Assembly: GCA_902783925.1 (NCBI GenBank)
Contig: CACZSV010000053.1
Coordinates: 1-25,889 of the forward strand
Length of the DNA: 25,889 bases
Source: an uncultured Coriobacteriaceae bacterium
GTDB lineage: Bacteria; Actinomycetota; Coriobacteriia; Coriobacteriales; QAMH01
Direction: 5' to 3'
Shown: one piece after another, positions 14,247-20,884 of the stretch
How the letters are laid out: each line of letters opens with the position of its first letter
How positions within the stretch are numbered: the stretch's first letter is position 1
Notes under the pieces: model-generated
Told to the model about the DNA's origin: nothing
The model's database searches: none
Seen by the model: only the letters and a program-made list of their open reading frames with translations
Made by a program: the position numbers and the translations under genes

Positions 14247-14840
14247 ATGGCAATTAACAGGACCCCGGTTCTGAAGCGCTGCCGTCAGCTTGGCATTGAC
14301 CCCATCGTGCTCGGCTACACTAAGGAATCGAAGAAGCAGCCCAAGCAGCGTCGTCGCCAAGAGAGCGAGTACGGACGCCAGCTTCGTGAGAAGCAGAAGG
14401 CCAAGTTTATCTACGGTGTGCTCGAAAAGCAGTTCCGTGGTTATTTCCAGAAGGCCCGTCGTATGCAGGGCGTTACGGGCGAAAACCTCATGATGATTCT
14501 CGAGTCCCGTCTCGACAACGTCGTGTTTCGTCTTGGCTTTGCGCGCACGCGCAAAGAGGCTCGTCAGACGGTTACGCATGGCCACATCACCGTCAACGGC
14601 AAGCGCGTGGACATCCCGTCGTATCGCGTGAGCGCTGGCGACCTGGTGGCGGTTGCTCCGGCTGCTAAAGAACTCCTCGTTATCAAGAGCGCGCTTATTT
14701 CCAACGAGCGTGTTCAGGTTCCCGCATGGCTCGAGGTCGACATCGAAAAGCTTCAGGGTAATGTCATCTCGCTTCCCACGCGCGATCAAATTGATCTGGA
14801 TATCCAGGAGCAGCTCATCGTCGAGCTCTATTCGAAGTAA
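14247..14840 (+). CDS. rpsD: 30S ribosomal protein S4
   Basis: S4 (197 residues) nucleates 30S assembly and, in E. coli, represses the alpha operon. The S4 RNA-binding domain is at about residues 88-150 (SRLDNVVFRLGFARTRKEARQTVTHGHITVNGKRVDIPSYRV). The N-terminus has a single cysteine, so it is the zinc-free (C-minus) form, in contrast to the zinc-binding S14 and L36 here. The N-terminal MAINRTPVLKRCRQLGIDP differs from the common ARYTGP type. The location between rpsK and rpoA is the ancestral one. Confidence 0.97.
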   Translation: MAINRTPVLKRCRQLGIDPIVLGYTKESKKQPKQRRRQESEYGRQLREKQKAKFIYGVLEKQFRGYFQKARRMQGVTGENLMMILESRLDNVVFRLGFARTRKEARQTVTHGHITVNGKRVDIPSYRVSAGDLVAVAPAAKELLVIKSALISNERVQVPAWLEVDIEKLQGNVISLPTRDQIDLDIQEQLIVELYSK

Positions 14841-14886
14841 GTATTTCCCTGTCCTATCCGGTTCAAGTCTCGAGGAGGCTTTATAT

Positions 14887-15828
14887 ATGACTGAGTTCAT
14901 GAGGCCCAAGATTACAGTCGAGCAGGTTGACGAAAACATTTCTCGTTTTGTCATGGAGCCGCTCGAGCGTGGCTATGGTCAAACGCTTGGCAATAGCATG
15001 CGCCGCGTTCTGCTGTCTTCTCTGGACGGCGCTGCGGCAACGGCAATTAAAATTGAGGGCGTTCAGCATGAGTTCACAACTGCACCGGGCGTTGTAGAGG
15101 ATGTCACGGACATCGTTCTCAACGTCAAGGGTCTCGTCTTCGCATCGTTTGCGGGTGGCGATGAGGCCACGGCTACTCTGTCCGCCGAAGGCCCCTGCGT
15201 TGTAACGGGCGCAGACCTTGAGGTCCCGACGGAGTTCCAGCTCATCAATCCCGATCATGTGATTGCGACGCTCTCCGAAGGTGCACAGCTGGAAATGTCC
15301 ATACGTATTGGTGTGGGCCGCGGCTATGTTCCCGCCGAGCGCAACAAGCGCCCCGAGGACCCCATTGGCGTTATCCATGTTGATTCGCTTTTCTCCCCGA
15401 TTCGCCGTTGCACGATGGATGTCACCGACACCCGTGTGGCTCAGCGCACCGACTATGACAAGCTTATCCTGGAAGTGGAGACCAATGGCGCTATCAGCCC
15501 GGTAGAGGCTGTCTGCCAGTCCGCTAACATCATCAACCAACATATGATGGCATTCCTCTCTCTTGATGAGAGCGAGGAAGAAGACGAGGTGACGAGCATT
15601 TTCGCGCCTGAGGGCCCGAGCAAGAACACCGAACTTGAGAAGCAGATTGAGGATCTGGACCTTTCGGTTCGCTCCTACAACTGTCTCAAGCGTGCAGGAA
15701 TCCATTCGGTTCGCCAGCTTGTGGAATATTCCGAAAACGACCTGCTTAACATCCGCAACTTTGGTGCCAAATCGATTGAAGAGGTCAAGGACAAGCTTCA
15801 GTCGATGGACCTTGGCTTGAAGCAATAA
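14887..15828 (+). CDS. rpoA: DNA-directed RNA polymerase subunit alpha
   Basis: Alpha (313 residues) scaffolds RNA polymerase assembly and its C-terminal domain contacts UP elements and activators. The start ATG 14887 follows GAGGAGG (14872-14878); the frame is open far upstream, but that overlaps rpsD. The N-terminal domain shows RFVMEPLERGYGQTLGNSMRRVLLSSLDGAA. The C-terminal domain has LSVRSYNCLKRAGIHSV with R262 at the DNA-contacting position (R265 in E. coli), then NIRNFGAKSIEEVKDKL. The linker is acidic (ESEEEDEVTS). Confidence 0.98.
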   Translation: MTEFMRPKITVEQVDENISRFVMEPLERGYGQTLGNSMRRVLLSSLDGAAATAIKIEGVQHEFTTAPGVVEDVTDIVLNVKGLVFASFAGGDEATATLSAEGPCVVTGADLEVPTEFQLINPDHVIATLSEGAQLEMSIRIGVGRGYVPAERNKRPEDPIGVIHVDSLFSPIRRCTMDVTDTRVAQRTDYDKLILEVETNGAISPVEAVCQSANIINQHMMAFLSLDESEEEDEVTSIFAPEGPSKNTELEKQIEDLDLSVRSYNCLKRAGIHSVRQLVEYSENDLLNIRNFGAKSIEEVKDKLQSMDLGLKQ

Positions 15829-15843
15829 TTAGTAGGAGATGCA

Positions 15844-16449
15844 ATGAGGCATTACAAGAAAGGCCGCAAGCTGGGCACCGACGCCAGCCATACAAAGGCC
15901 ATTAAGAAGAATCTTGCGGTTGCGTTGTTTACCAACGACCGCATCAAGACCACGGTTCCGCGCGCAAAGGAAGTCCGTGGCGATATCGACCGCATCATCA
16001 CCTGGGCTAAGAAGGGCGACCTTCACTCTCGCCGTCTGGCGATTGCCGCTCTGGGTGACAAAGAGCTCGTTCGCGAGGTTTTCGAGAAGGCCGAACAGGG
16101 CATGTGGGCAGACCGCGATGGCGGCTATACCCGCATCCTGAAGCTTGGCCCCCGCAAGGGAGACAACGCGCCCATGGCTATTCTCGAGCTCGTTGAAGAG
16201 GCCGTCGTCAAGAAGACGAAAAAGGCAGAGAAAGCAGAGAAGGCCGAGAAGCCGGCCAAGAAAGCTGAAGAGGTTGTCGAAGAGGCTGAAGAGGCCGAAG
16301 AGACCGTCGAAGCCGAAGAAGTAAAGGCTGAAGAGGCTACCGAGGAAAAGGCCGTCGAGGAAGAGGCGGCAGAGGCTGCCGATAAAACGGCTGAGGAAGC
16401 TGCCGAAGAAGAGGCGGCTGAGACCGAGGAAAAGGCCGAAGAGGAATAG
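15844..16449 (+). CDS. rplQ: 50S ribosomal protein L17 with long acidic tail
   Basis: L17 lies near the tunnel exit. The core (about residues 1-119) is standard: MRHYKKGRKLGTDASHTKAI at the start, RIITWAKKGDLHSRRLA in the middle, and YTRILKLGPRKGDNAPMAILELVE at its end. The protein has 201 residues, against about 120-130 for a minimal L17. The extra ~80 residues are almost only Ala, Glu and Lys, basic at first (KKTKKAEKAEKAEK) and then strongly acidic, ending ETEEKAEEE. Long L17 tails occur in other actinobacteria. The coding repeats make this segment prone to length variation. Confidence 0.97.
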   Translation: MRHYKKGRKLGTDASHTKAIKKNLAVALFTNDRIKTTVPRAKEVRGDIDRIITWAKKGDLHSRRLAIAALGDKELVREVFEKAEQGMWADRDGGYTRILKLGPRKGDNAPMAILELVEEAVVKKTKKAEKAEKAEKPAKKAEEVVEEAEEAEETVEAEEVKAEEATEEKAVEEEAAEAADKTAEEAAEEEAAETEEKAEEE

Positions 16450-16457
16450 TTCGCATG

Positions 16458-16506
16458 AGGGGCGTACACGTTGCGCCCCTTGATTATTGAGCCCAGATGC
16501 TGGGCT
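16458..16506 (+). terminator. Two hairpins after rplQ, possible weak terminator
   Basis: AGGGGCG (16458-16464) pairs with CGCCCCT (16474-16480), followed by TGATTATT rather than a clean T run. AGCCCA (16490-16495) pairs with TGGGCT (16501-16506) just before the ecfT ribosome binding site. The first could terminate part of the ribosomal transcript. The second may influence ecfT translation. Confidence 0.4.
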
Positions 16507-16523
16507 GCGTGCAGGAGGCATAG

Positions 16524-17363
16524 ATGTCGCAAACATTTGCTTTTGGCACGTACATTCCCCAAAACAGTCCGGTTCATGCTTTGAACGCGCAAGTCAAGAT
16601 TATCTTGGCCTGCGCGTTTTCTATTGCGGTTTTCTTTATCGAAAGCTGGCCGGGTATGTTGCTGGCGCTTGTGTTGGTCGGGTTGCTCTACGCGCTCGCA
16701 CGCGTTCCCGTGCGCAAGGCGCTTCGCGGGCTTTTGCCGGTTGTGTTTATTCTCGTGTTCACCATCTTGGTGCATACGTTCAGTATCAATTTAGGAGGTC
16801 AGGCGCCTCCTGGGCTCAGCACGGCCGGTTCGCTGGGGCTCACGCAGCAGTGGGTTATCTTTGGAAGCTTTGGTATCACGCTCGACGGATTTGTGCGTGG
16901 CGTTTTCTTTGCGCTTCGCATAGCCTTGCTGGTGCTCATCTGTTCGCTTCTCACCTTTACCACGTCGATGATGGAGCTCATGGATGCCCTGTTGAGCCTG
17001 CTTGCGCCGCTGCGGATAATTAAGGTTCCCATTGACGATCTCGCTATGATGGTGTCCATCGCCCTGCGCTTTATTCCCACTACCGCACATGAGGCTCAGA
17101 TGATCCAGCTTGCCCAAAAGGCGCGCGGGGCGAACTTCGAAGACGGAAGTATTTTTGTGCGCATGCGCGCATGGGCCCCCGTCTTTATCCCTTTATTTGT
17201 CCGTCTGTTTCGCAGAGCAGATGAACTCGCGATTGCAATGGATGCCCGCTGCTATGCGGGATCAGTTCGCTCTCATCTGCATGCGGCGTCCATGACCCGT
17301 TCGGATGCGGCCGTTCTCGTCTGCGGTATCGCTCTGCTCTGTGCCGCATGCGTGTTTTTGTGA
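16524..17363 (+). CDS. ecfT: Energy-coupling factor transporter transmembrane protein EcfT
   Basis: EcfT (279 residues) is the shared membrane subunit that couples ECF ATPases to substrate-binding S components for vitamins or metals. Hydrophobic segments lie at about residues 28-60, 72-90, 115-155 and 255-278. The two coupling-helix motifs are visible: A200-R201-G202 in QKARGANF and A241-R242-C243 in AMDARCYAG. The second has Cys where Gly is common, a variant also seen in the family. The start ATG 16524 follows CAGGAGG. The ATPase genes ecfA1/ecfA2, often adjacent in Firmicutes, are absent here. truA follows, as in many Gram-positive bacteria. Confidence 0.93.
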   Translation: MSQTFAFGTYIPQNSPVHALNAQVKIILACAFSIAVFFIESWPGMLLALVLVGLLYALARVPVRKALRGLLPVVFILVFTILVHTFSINLGGQAPPGLSTAGSLGLTQQWVIFGSFGITLDGFVRGVFFALRIALLVLICSLLTFTTSMMELMDALLSLLAPLRIIKVPIDDLAMMVSIALRFIPTTAHEAQMIQLAQKARGANFEDGSIFVRMRAWAPVFIPLFVRLFRRADELAIAMDARCYAGSVRSHLHAASMTRSDAAVLVCGIALLCAACVFL

Positions 17364-17376
17364 TGGGCGGTATGCA

Positions 17377-18186
17377 ATGAACGACGGCAAGATATCGCTT
17401 GTGTTGATGCTTTCGTATAACGGTGCCCGGTATTCGGGGTTTGCCAAACAAAAGGACGGTAGTGTGATAACCGTTCAAGACGAAATCGAGCGCGCGCTCG
17501 CAACTTTATTCAGGCGTCCTGTCGAGACAGTGTGCGCGGGCCGAACGGACGCGGGTGTCCATGCCCGAGAACAGTTTGTGTCTTGTGTCTTCGAGCTGGC
17601 CGAGATCGAAAGCAGGACTTCGTACAGCATCGGCGTTTCGATGAATGCGCTCACCCCCGATGATGTCGTTGTCAAGCGCGTCCAGTTTGCTCCGCCCACG
17701 TTTTCTGCCCGCTTCGATGCTATAGCGCGTGAATATCGCTATAGAATTGTCTGCGGTCCCACTCCCCCGCTCTTTCTTTCCGAATTTACCTGGTGGAGAA
17801 AAGGGCGGCTCGACGTTTCCGCCATGCGCGATGCGGCTTCCTATCTAGTTGGAGAGCACGATTTCAAATCATTTTGCAAAGCGGCGAGCGCACAGGGCAA
17901 GACGACCATGCGCCGCATTGAGTCAATTGACATCGTCGAAGAAGAGCATCTTGGAGAGCAGTGCCTGGCCGTGCGCATCATTGGAAACGCCTTTTTGCAT
18001 TCGATGGTTCGCACGATAGTCGGAACGCTCGTGCAAGTGGGGGCTGGCAATCGTGATGCATCGTGGGTCGCGGACGTCCTTGCGGCTTGCGATAGGTCTG
18101 CAGCTGGTGAGACCGCCCCAGCGCACGGTCTTGTTTTTTGGCATGTGGAGTATCCGACTGGAATCTTGAGCAACGAGATGGTGTAA
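17377..18186 (+). CDS. truA: tRNA pseudouridine(38-40) synthase TruA
   Basis: TruA (269 residues) makes pseudouridine at positions 38-40 in the anticodon stem-loop of tRNA. The catalytic Asp is D58 in CAGRTDAGVHA. FDAIAREYRYRI and the C-terminal AFLHSMVRTIVGTLVQVG are family motifs. I chose ATG 17377 (MNDGKISLVLMLSYNGARYSGF); the frame is open further upstream into ecfT. The Shine-Dalgarno is poor (GGGCGG), so coupling to ecfT, which ends 13 nt upstream, is likely. Confidence 0.96.
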   Translation: MNDGKISLVLMLSYNGARYSGFAKQKDGSVITVQDEIERALATLFRRPVETVCAGRTDAGVHAREQFVSCVFELAEIESRTSYSIGVSMNALTPDDVVVKRVQFAPPTFSARFDAIAREYRYRIVCGPTPPLFLSEFTWWRKGRLDVSAMRDAASYLVGEHDFKSFCKAASAQGKTTMRRIESIDIVEEEHLGEQCLAVRIIGNAFLHSMVRTIVGTLVQVGAGNRDASWVADVLAACDRSAAGETAPAHGLVFWHVEYPTGILSNEMV

Positions 18187-18210
18187 ATCGCCTGAACATG
18201 CTATCCGAGT

Positions 18211-18234
18211 TGCGCAGTTTCGCTATACTGCGCA
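18211..18234 (+). promoter_or_regulatory. Perfect 8-8-8 palindrome overlapping a -10-like box upstream of acpP
   Basis: TGCGCAGT (18211-18218) and ACTGCGCA (18227-18234) are perfect inverted arms around an 8-nt spacer. TATACT (18224-18229), a good -10 box, lies across the right arm. No good -35 is seen 16-18 nt upstream. The arrangement fits a dimeric regulator site over the acpP promoter. As RNA it is also an eight-pair hairpin without a T tract. Its role as operator is inferred. Confidence 0.45.
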
Positions 18235-18273
18235 TCGTATGTTCAAAGGCATTTGCCTGAAGAAAGGAACACA

Positions 18274-18495
18274 ATGGCTACTATCGATACGATTCGCCAG
18301 ATTCTCGAAGAGAATCTTTCCATTCCGCCCGAAAGCGTCGATGAGGACTCGACGCTTGATTCGCTCGAGATCGATTCGCTCGACCTGGTCGAACTCGTTT
18401 GTGATCTCGAAGACGAACTCGGCATCGATTTTGGCGAGCCCGAGGGACTCGAGACCGTGGGCGATATCGTCGAGCATATCGATTCGCTCAGGTAG
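18274..18495 (+). CDS. acpP: Acyl carrier protein
   Basis: A 73-residue acidic protein that carries growing acyl chains on a phosphopantetheine arm. The attachment serine is S34 in EIDSLDLVEL (the DSL motif). Helices match the usual four-helix pattern. ATG 18274 follows AGAAAGGA; the in-frame ATG at 18253 would add seven residues not typical of the family. No other fatty-acid synthesis gene is nearby, so it may serve as the general carrier or a specialised one. A palindrome with a -10-like box lies 40 nt upstream. Confidence 0.93.
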   Translation: MATIDTIRQILEENLSIPPESVDEDSTLDSLEIDSLDLVELVCDLEDELGIDFGEPEGLETVGDIVEHIDSLR

Positions 18496-18498
18496 CAT

Positions 18499-18957
18499 AT
18501 GGGCAAGTTCGGTGCCTGGCTCCTCAACTTTATGCAGGGGCGCTACGGTTTTGATCAGTTTGGCAGGGCGCTTTCCGTCGTCGTGGTCGTCATCTGGATC
18601 ATCTCGATTATCATTGGTGTCTTTTCGAACCTCTTTGGTATCTGGGCAGCTCTGATTTCGACGATTCTCAACTGGATCGGCCTTATCGTCCTTGCGTTTA
18701 TGCTATTTCGTATCTTTTCACGCAATTTCGAGAGACGCCGCGCAGAAAACGAATGGTATCTGCGCCGCTCGAGCAAGAGCAATCAGTCGAAGGATATATA
18801 CAATAGCGGAGACGCCCAGGCATCTCCTGGCACCGAAGACGGTTACAAATACCTGAGCTGCGCATTTTGTGGTCAGCAGATGCGCGTGCCCGCGGGTAAG
18901 GGTAAAATTGCCGTCAAATGTCCTTCTTGCGGAGAAAAGACAATTGTCAGCAGCTAG
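18499..18957 (+). CDS. Membrane protein with C-terminal zinc ribbon, unknown function
   Basis: I do not recognise a named family (152 residues). An N-terminal amphipathic segment (MGKFGAWLLNFMQGRYGFDQFGRA) is followed by hydrophobic stretches at about residues 25-45 and 48-70. A basic RNFERRRAENEW stretch comes next, then a Ser/Asn-rich linker, and finally a zinc ribbon with C121, C124, C141 and C144. The ribbon reads CAFCGQQMRVP, then KCPSCGEKT, and is probably cytoplasmic. ATG 18499 starts three bases after the acpP stop with almost no Shine-Dalgarno, so translation is likely coupled to acpP. A role linked to lipid or membrane assembly is only a guess from position. Confidence 0.8.
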   Translation: MGKFGAWLLNFMQGRYGFDQFGRALSVVVVVIWIISIIIGVFSNLFGIWAALISTILNWIGLIVLAFMLFRIFSRNFERRRAENEWYLRRSSKSNQSKDIYNSGDAQASPGTEDGYKYLSCAFCGQQMRVPAGKGKIAVKCPSCGEKTIVSS

Positions 18958-18981
18958 TAATGGAAGTGCGTACCTGAGCTT

Positions 18982-19527
18982 ATGTCCGATGTGAGTGAAT
19001 ATAGAGAAGCACCAAGAACGGGAAGGACGCCGGCCTATACCGGTCATGAGGAAGCTCCTGAGGCCGCCGACCCGTCGGTGCTTACTGACGACCGCGTGAA
19101 CCCAAGCCTGCTCGTCTTCGAGAAAACCTGGGGCCATAGGCTTCTGGCTGGTCTCGGCGTTGCGATGCTTGTCATTGCGATCGTGCTTATTGCGTTTTGC
19201 GTTATTCAGCTGACCAGGGTTGCGGAGGTGTCGGCAATATCGCCTGATGTCGGCACGCTCGGTTTGTATCTGTATGGAACGGGGCTTGCCTCGGGCATTG
19301 TGATACTGGCTCCTGCAATCGTGGCTATCTATGTTGCCAGGCGTCCGGACAAGGTAACGGCTGCGATTGTCATGGCGGTGCTGGGAATTGTCGCTGCGCT
19401 CGCATTCTTTGGATATGCCGTTACAACGGCGCCCCAATATACTTTGCAGGCGATTCTCTACACCTTGTTGCTCGGCCTGTTTCCCGTGGTCTATCTCATC
19501 GCTGCACTAAAGATCAAGCGCTCGTAA
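18982..19527 (+). CDS. Four-helix membrane protein of unknown function
   Basis: A 181-residue protein with a hydrophilic, Glu/Pro-rich N-terminal region of about 50 residues. Four hydrophobic segments follow, at about 54-76, 92-115, 120-142 and 148-176. The last residues (LKIKRS) are basic, so the C-terminus is probably cytoplasmic. There is no motif I can assign. It follows the zinc-ribbon membrane gene by 24 nt on the same strand. Its 3' end overlaps the convergent maf gene by 14 nt. Confidence 0.75.
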   Translation: MSDVSEYREAPRTGRTPAYTGHEEAPEAADPSVLTDDRVNPSLLVFEKTWGHRLLAGLGVAMLVIAIVLIAFCVIQLTRVAEVSAISPDVGTLGLYLYGTGLASGIVILAPAIVAIYVARRPDKVTAAIVMAVLGIVAALAFFGYAVTTAPQYTLQAILYTLLLGLFPVVYLIAALKIKRS

Positions 19528-20095
19528 TCCCGTAGCTTGTCTGCAGCTCTTGGGCAAGTGCGTTGACGGGCAAGCCAACGACGTTGTCGTAGTCGCCGCT
19601 AATATGATCGACGAGTTTTCCTCCCCCGCCCTGTATGCCATAGGCGCCGGCTTTGTCCATCGGCTCGCCGCTTGCGACGTATGCGGCGATTTCGGCTTGC
19701 GTAAGCTCTCTGAACGTTACATCCGTTGTCACGTGAAATGATTTCGCGGTGCTGTCACAGACCAGGCACACGCCCGTGATGACCTGATGCGTCCTTCCCG
19801 AAAGATACCTGAGCATGTCTTGGGCCTCATGCTCATCAGACGGTTTGCCAAAAACGACTCCGTCTATGCTCACCACGGTGTCGGCGCCGATGACGACTGC
19901 AGTTTTCCCGAGGCCTTTGGCGACGGCGCGGGCTTTGAGGCGCGCGTTGTGTTCGGCTATTTCTGCAGGCGCGATGTCCGCAGGCGCGTTTTCCTCGGCA
20001 TCGCTTACGAGTATGTCGAACGAGTACCCCTCCCGTTCAAGCAGTTCTTTACGACGCGGGGAGCCAGATGCCAATATGAGTTTGAATGTATTCAT
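19514..20095 (-). CDS. maf: Maf-family nucleoside triphosphate pyrophosphatase
   Basis: Maf proteins (193 residues here) hydrolyse non-canonical or excess dTTP/UTP-type nucleotides to monophosphates. The N-terminal SGSPRRKELL, the GADTVV motif with D72, FGKP near residue 83, and DKAGAYGIQGGGGKLVDHISGDYDNVVGLP near the end are all family marks. The residue after GIQG is Gly, where Arg is common in the dTTP/UTP-specific group, so the substrate call is tentative. It is convergent with the upstream membrane gene (14-nt overlap) and divergent from the HAD phosphatase gene. Confidence 0.94.
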   Translation of the reverse strand: MNTFKLILASGSPRRKELLEREGYSFDILVSDAEENAPADIAPAEIAEHNARLKARAVAKGLGKTAVVIGADTVVSIDGVVFGKPSDEHEAQDMLRYLSGRTHQVITGVCLVCDSTAKSFHVTTDVTFRELTQAEIAAYVASGEPMDKAGAYGIQGGGGKLVDHISGDYDNVVGLPVNALAQELQTSYGITSA

Positions 20096-20125
20096 GCGCG
20101 TGAGTGTAGCAGACGGAATGCGTTC

Positions 20126-20147
20126 GGCGTGACCCCACGCCTCTTTT
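20126..20147 (+). terminator. Short terminator-like hairpin in the maf/gph divergent region
   Basis: GGCGTG (20126-20131) pairs with CACGCC (20136-20141) around an ACCC loop and is followed by TCTTTT. It is oriented rightward and could stop transcripts that pass antisense through maf before the HAD phosphatase gene. The stem is short. The rest of 20096-20217 must hold the divergent promoters; TAGAAT (20180-20185) is a possible -10 for the rightward gene, but no matching -35 is seen. Confidence 0.35.
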
Positions 20148-20217
20148 CATCCAGGGGGATGTATGTCACAGGCGTGTTGTAGAATCGTGCGAAAGGACAA
20201 AAGAAAGGCTTTTTCTC

Positions 20218-20874
20218 GTGAATACAGTTCTCTTTGATATGGATGGTACTTTGCTCAATACGCTCGACGATCTGCACGCAAGTATCAATTTCGCGCTGGG
20301 ACAGAGCGGGCTTGAGGAAGTATCGTGCGACGAGGCACGCCTTGCCGCAGGCTACGGCTCGGTAGTCTTGATCGAGATGGTGGGCAAGGGCAAGCTGCAG
20401 AAGGGTACACCGCAGTTTCAACGCGTCTTTGACGATTTTTCAAATCACTATAGGCAGCACTGCAACGATGCAACCAGGCCGTATCCCGGTATCATGGAGC
20501 TTCTCGCTGCGCTTAAAGACCGCGGTATCAGAATGGCCGTTGTGAGCAATAAGGTTCAGCCAGAAACAGAGCGCTTGAGAAAGCTCTGGTTTGGCGAGTT
20601 CATTGAGCTTGCAATCGGCCGCAGGGAGGGTGTTGCACCTAAACCAGACCCCGCCATGGCGCAAGCGGCGCTCAGCGAGCTTTGCACCGCGCCGAAGGAC
20701 GCCATTTTTATCGGAGATTCGCAACCCGATGTTCAAACGGGGAAAAACGCAGGATGTGTAAGTGTTGGCTGCACCTGGGGCTTTCGCTCGCGCGAGGTGC
20801 TCGAACACGAGCATGCAGACTATATTATTGACAGGCCAGAGCAGCTGCTTGGCATCATCGACATGATCGGGTGA
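20218..20874 (+). CDS. HAD-superfamily phosphatase, phosphoglycolate phosphatase-like
   Basis: A 218-residue HAD hydrolase of the Gph/PGP type. Motif I is DMDGT with the nucleophile D7 and acid D9. Motif II is the serine in VVSNK (S110). Motif III is K142 in APKPDP. Motif IV is GDSQPD with D167 and D171. The cap domain lies between residues 15 and 90. Initiation is at GTG 20218. Substrate cannot be told from sequence; phosphoglycolate from damaged DNA ends would fit the repair genes that follow, but that is inference. The AddB-like gene starts 10 nt after it. Confidence 0.9.
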   Translation: MNTVLFDMDGTLLNTLDDLHASINFALGQSGLEEVSCDEARLAAGYGSVVLIEMVGKGKLQKGTPQFQRVFDDFSNHYRQHCNDATRPYPGIMELLAALKDRGIRMAVVSNKVQPETERLRKLWFGEFIELAIGRREGVAPKPDPAMAQAALSELCTAPKDAIFIGDSQPDVQTGKNAGCVSVGCTWGFRSREVLEHEHADYIIDRPEQLLGIIDMIG

Positions 20875-20884
20875 GCATTTCTCG

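Noticed and set aside
14653..14886. Upstream in-frame extension of rpoA
   Set aside because: It overlaps rpsD in another frame; ATG 14887 with a strong GAGGAGG gives the conserved N-terminus.
16201..16449. Tandem-repeat or CRISPR-like signal in the 3' part of rplQ
   Set aside because: The repeats are short imperfect GAG/GCC-type codon repeats coding the Ala/Glu tail, without spacers.
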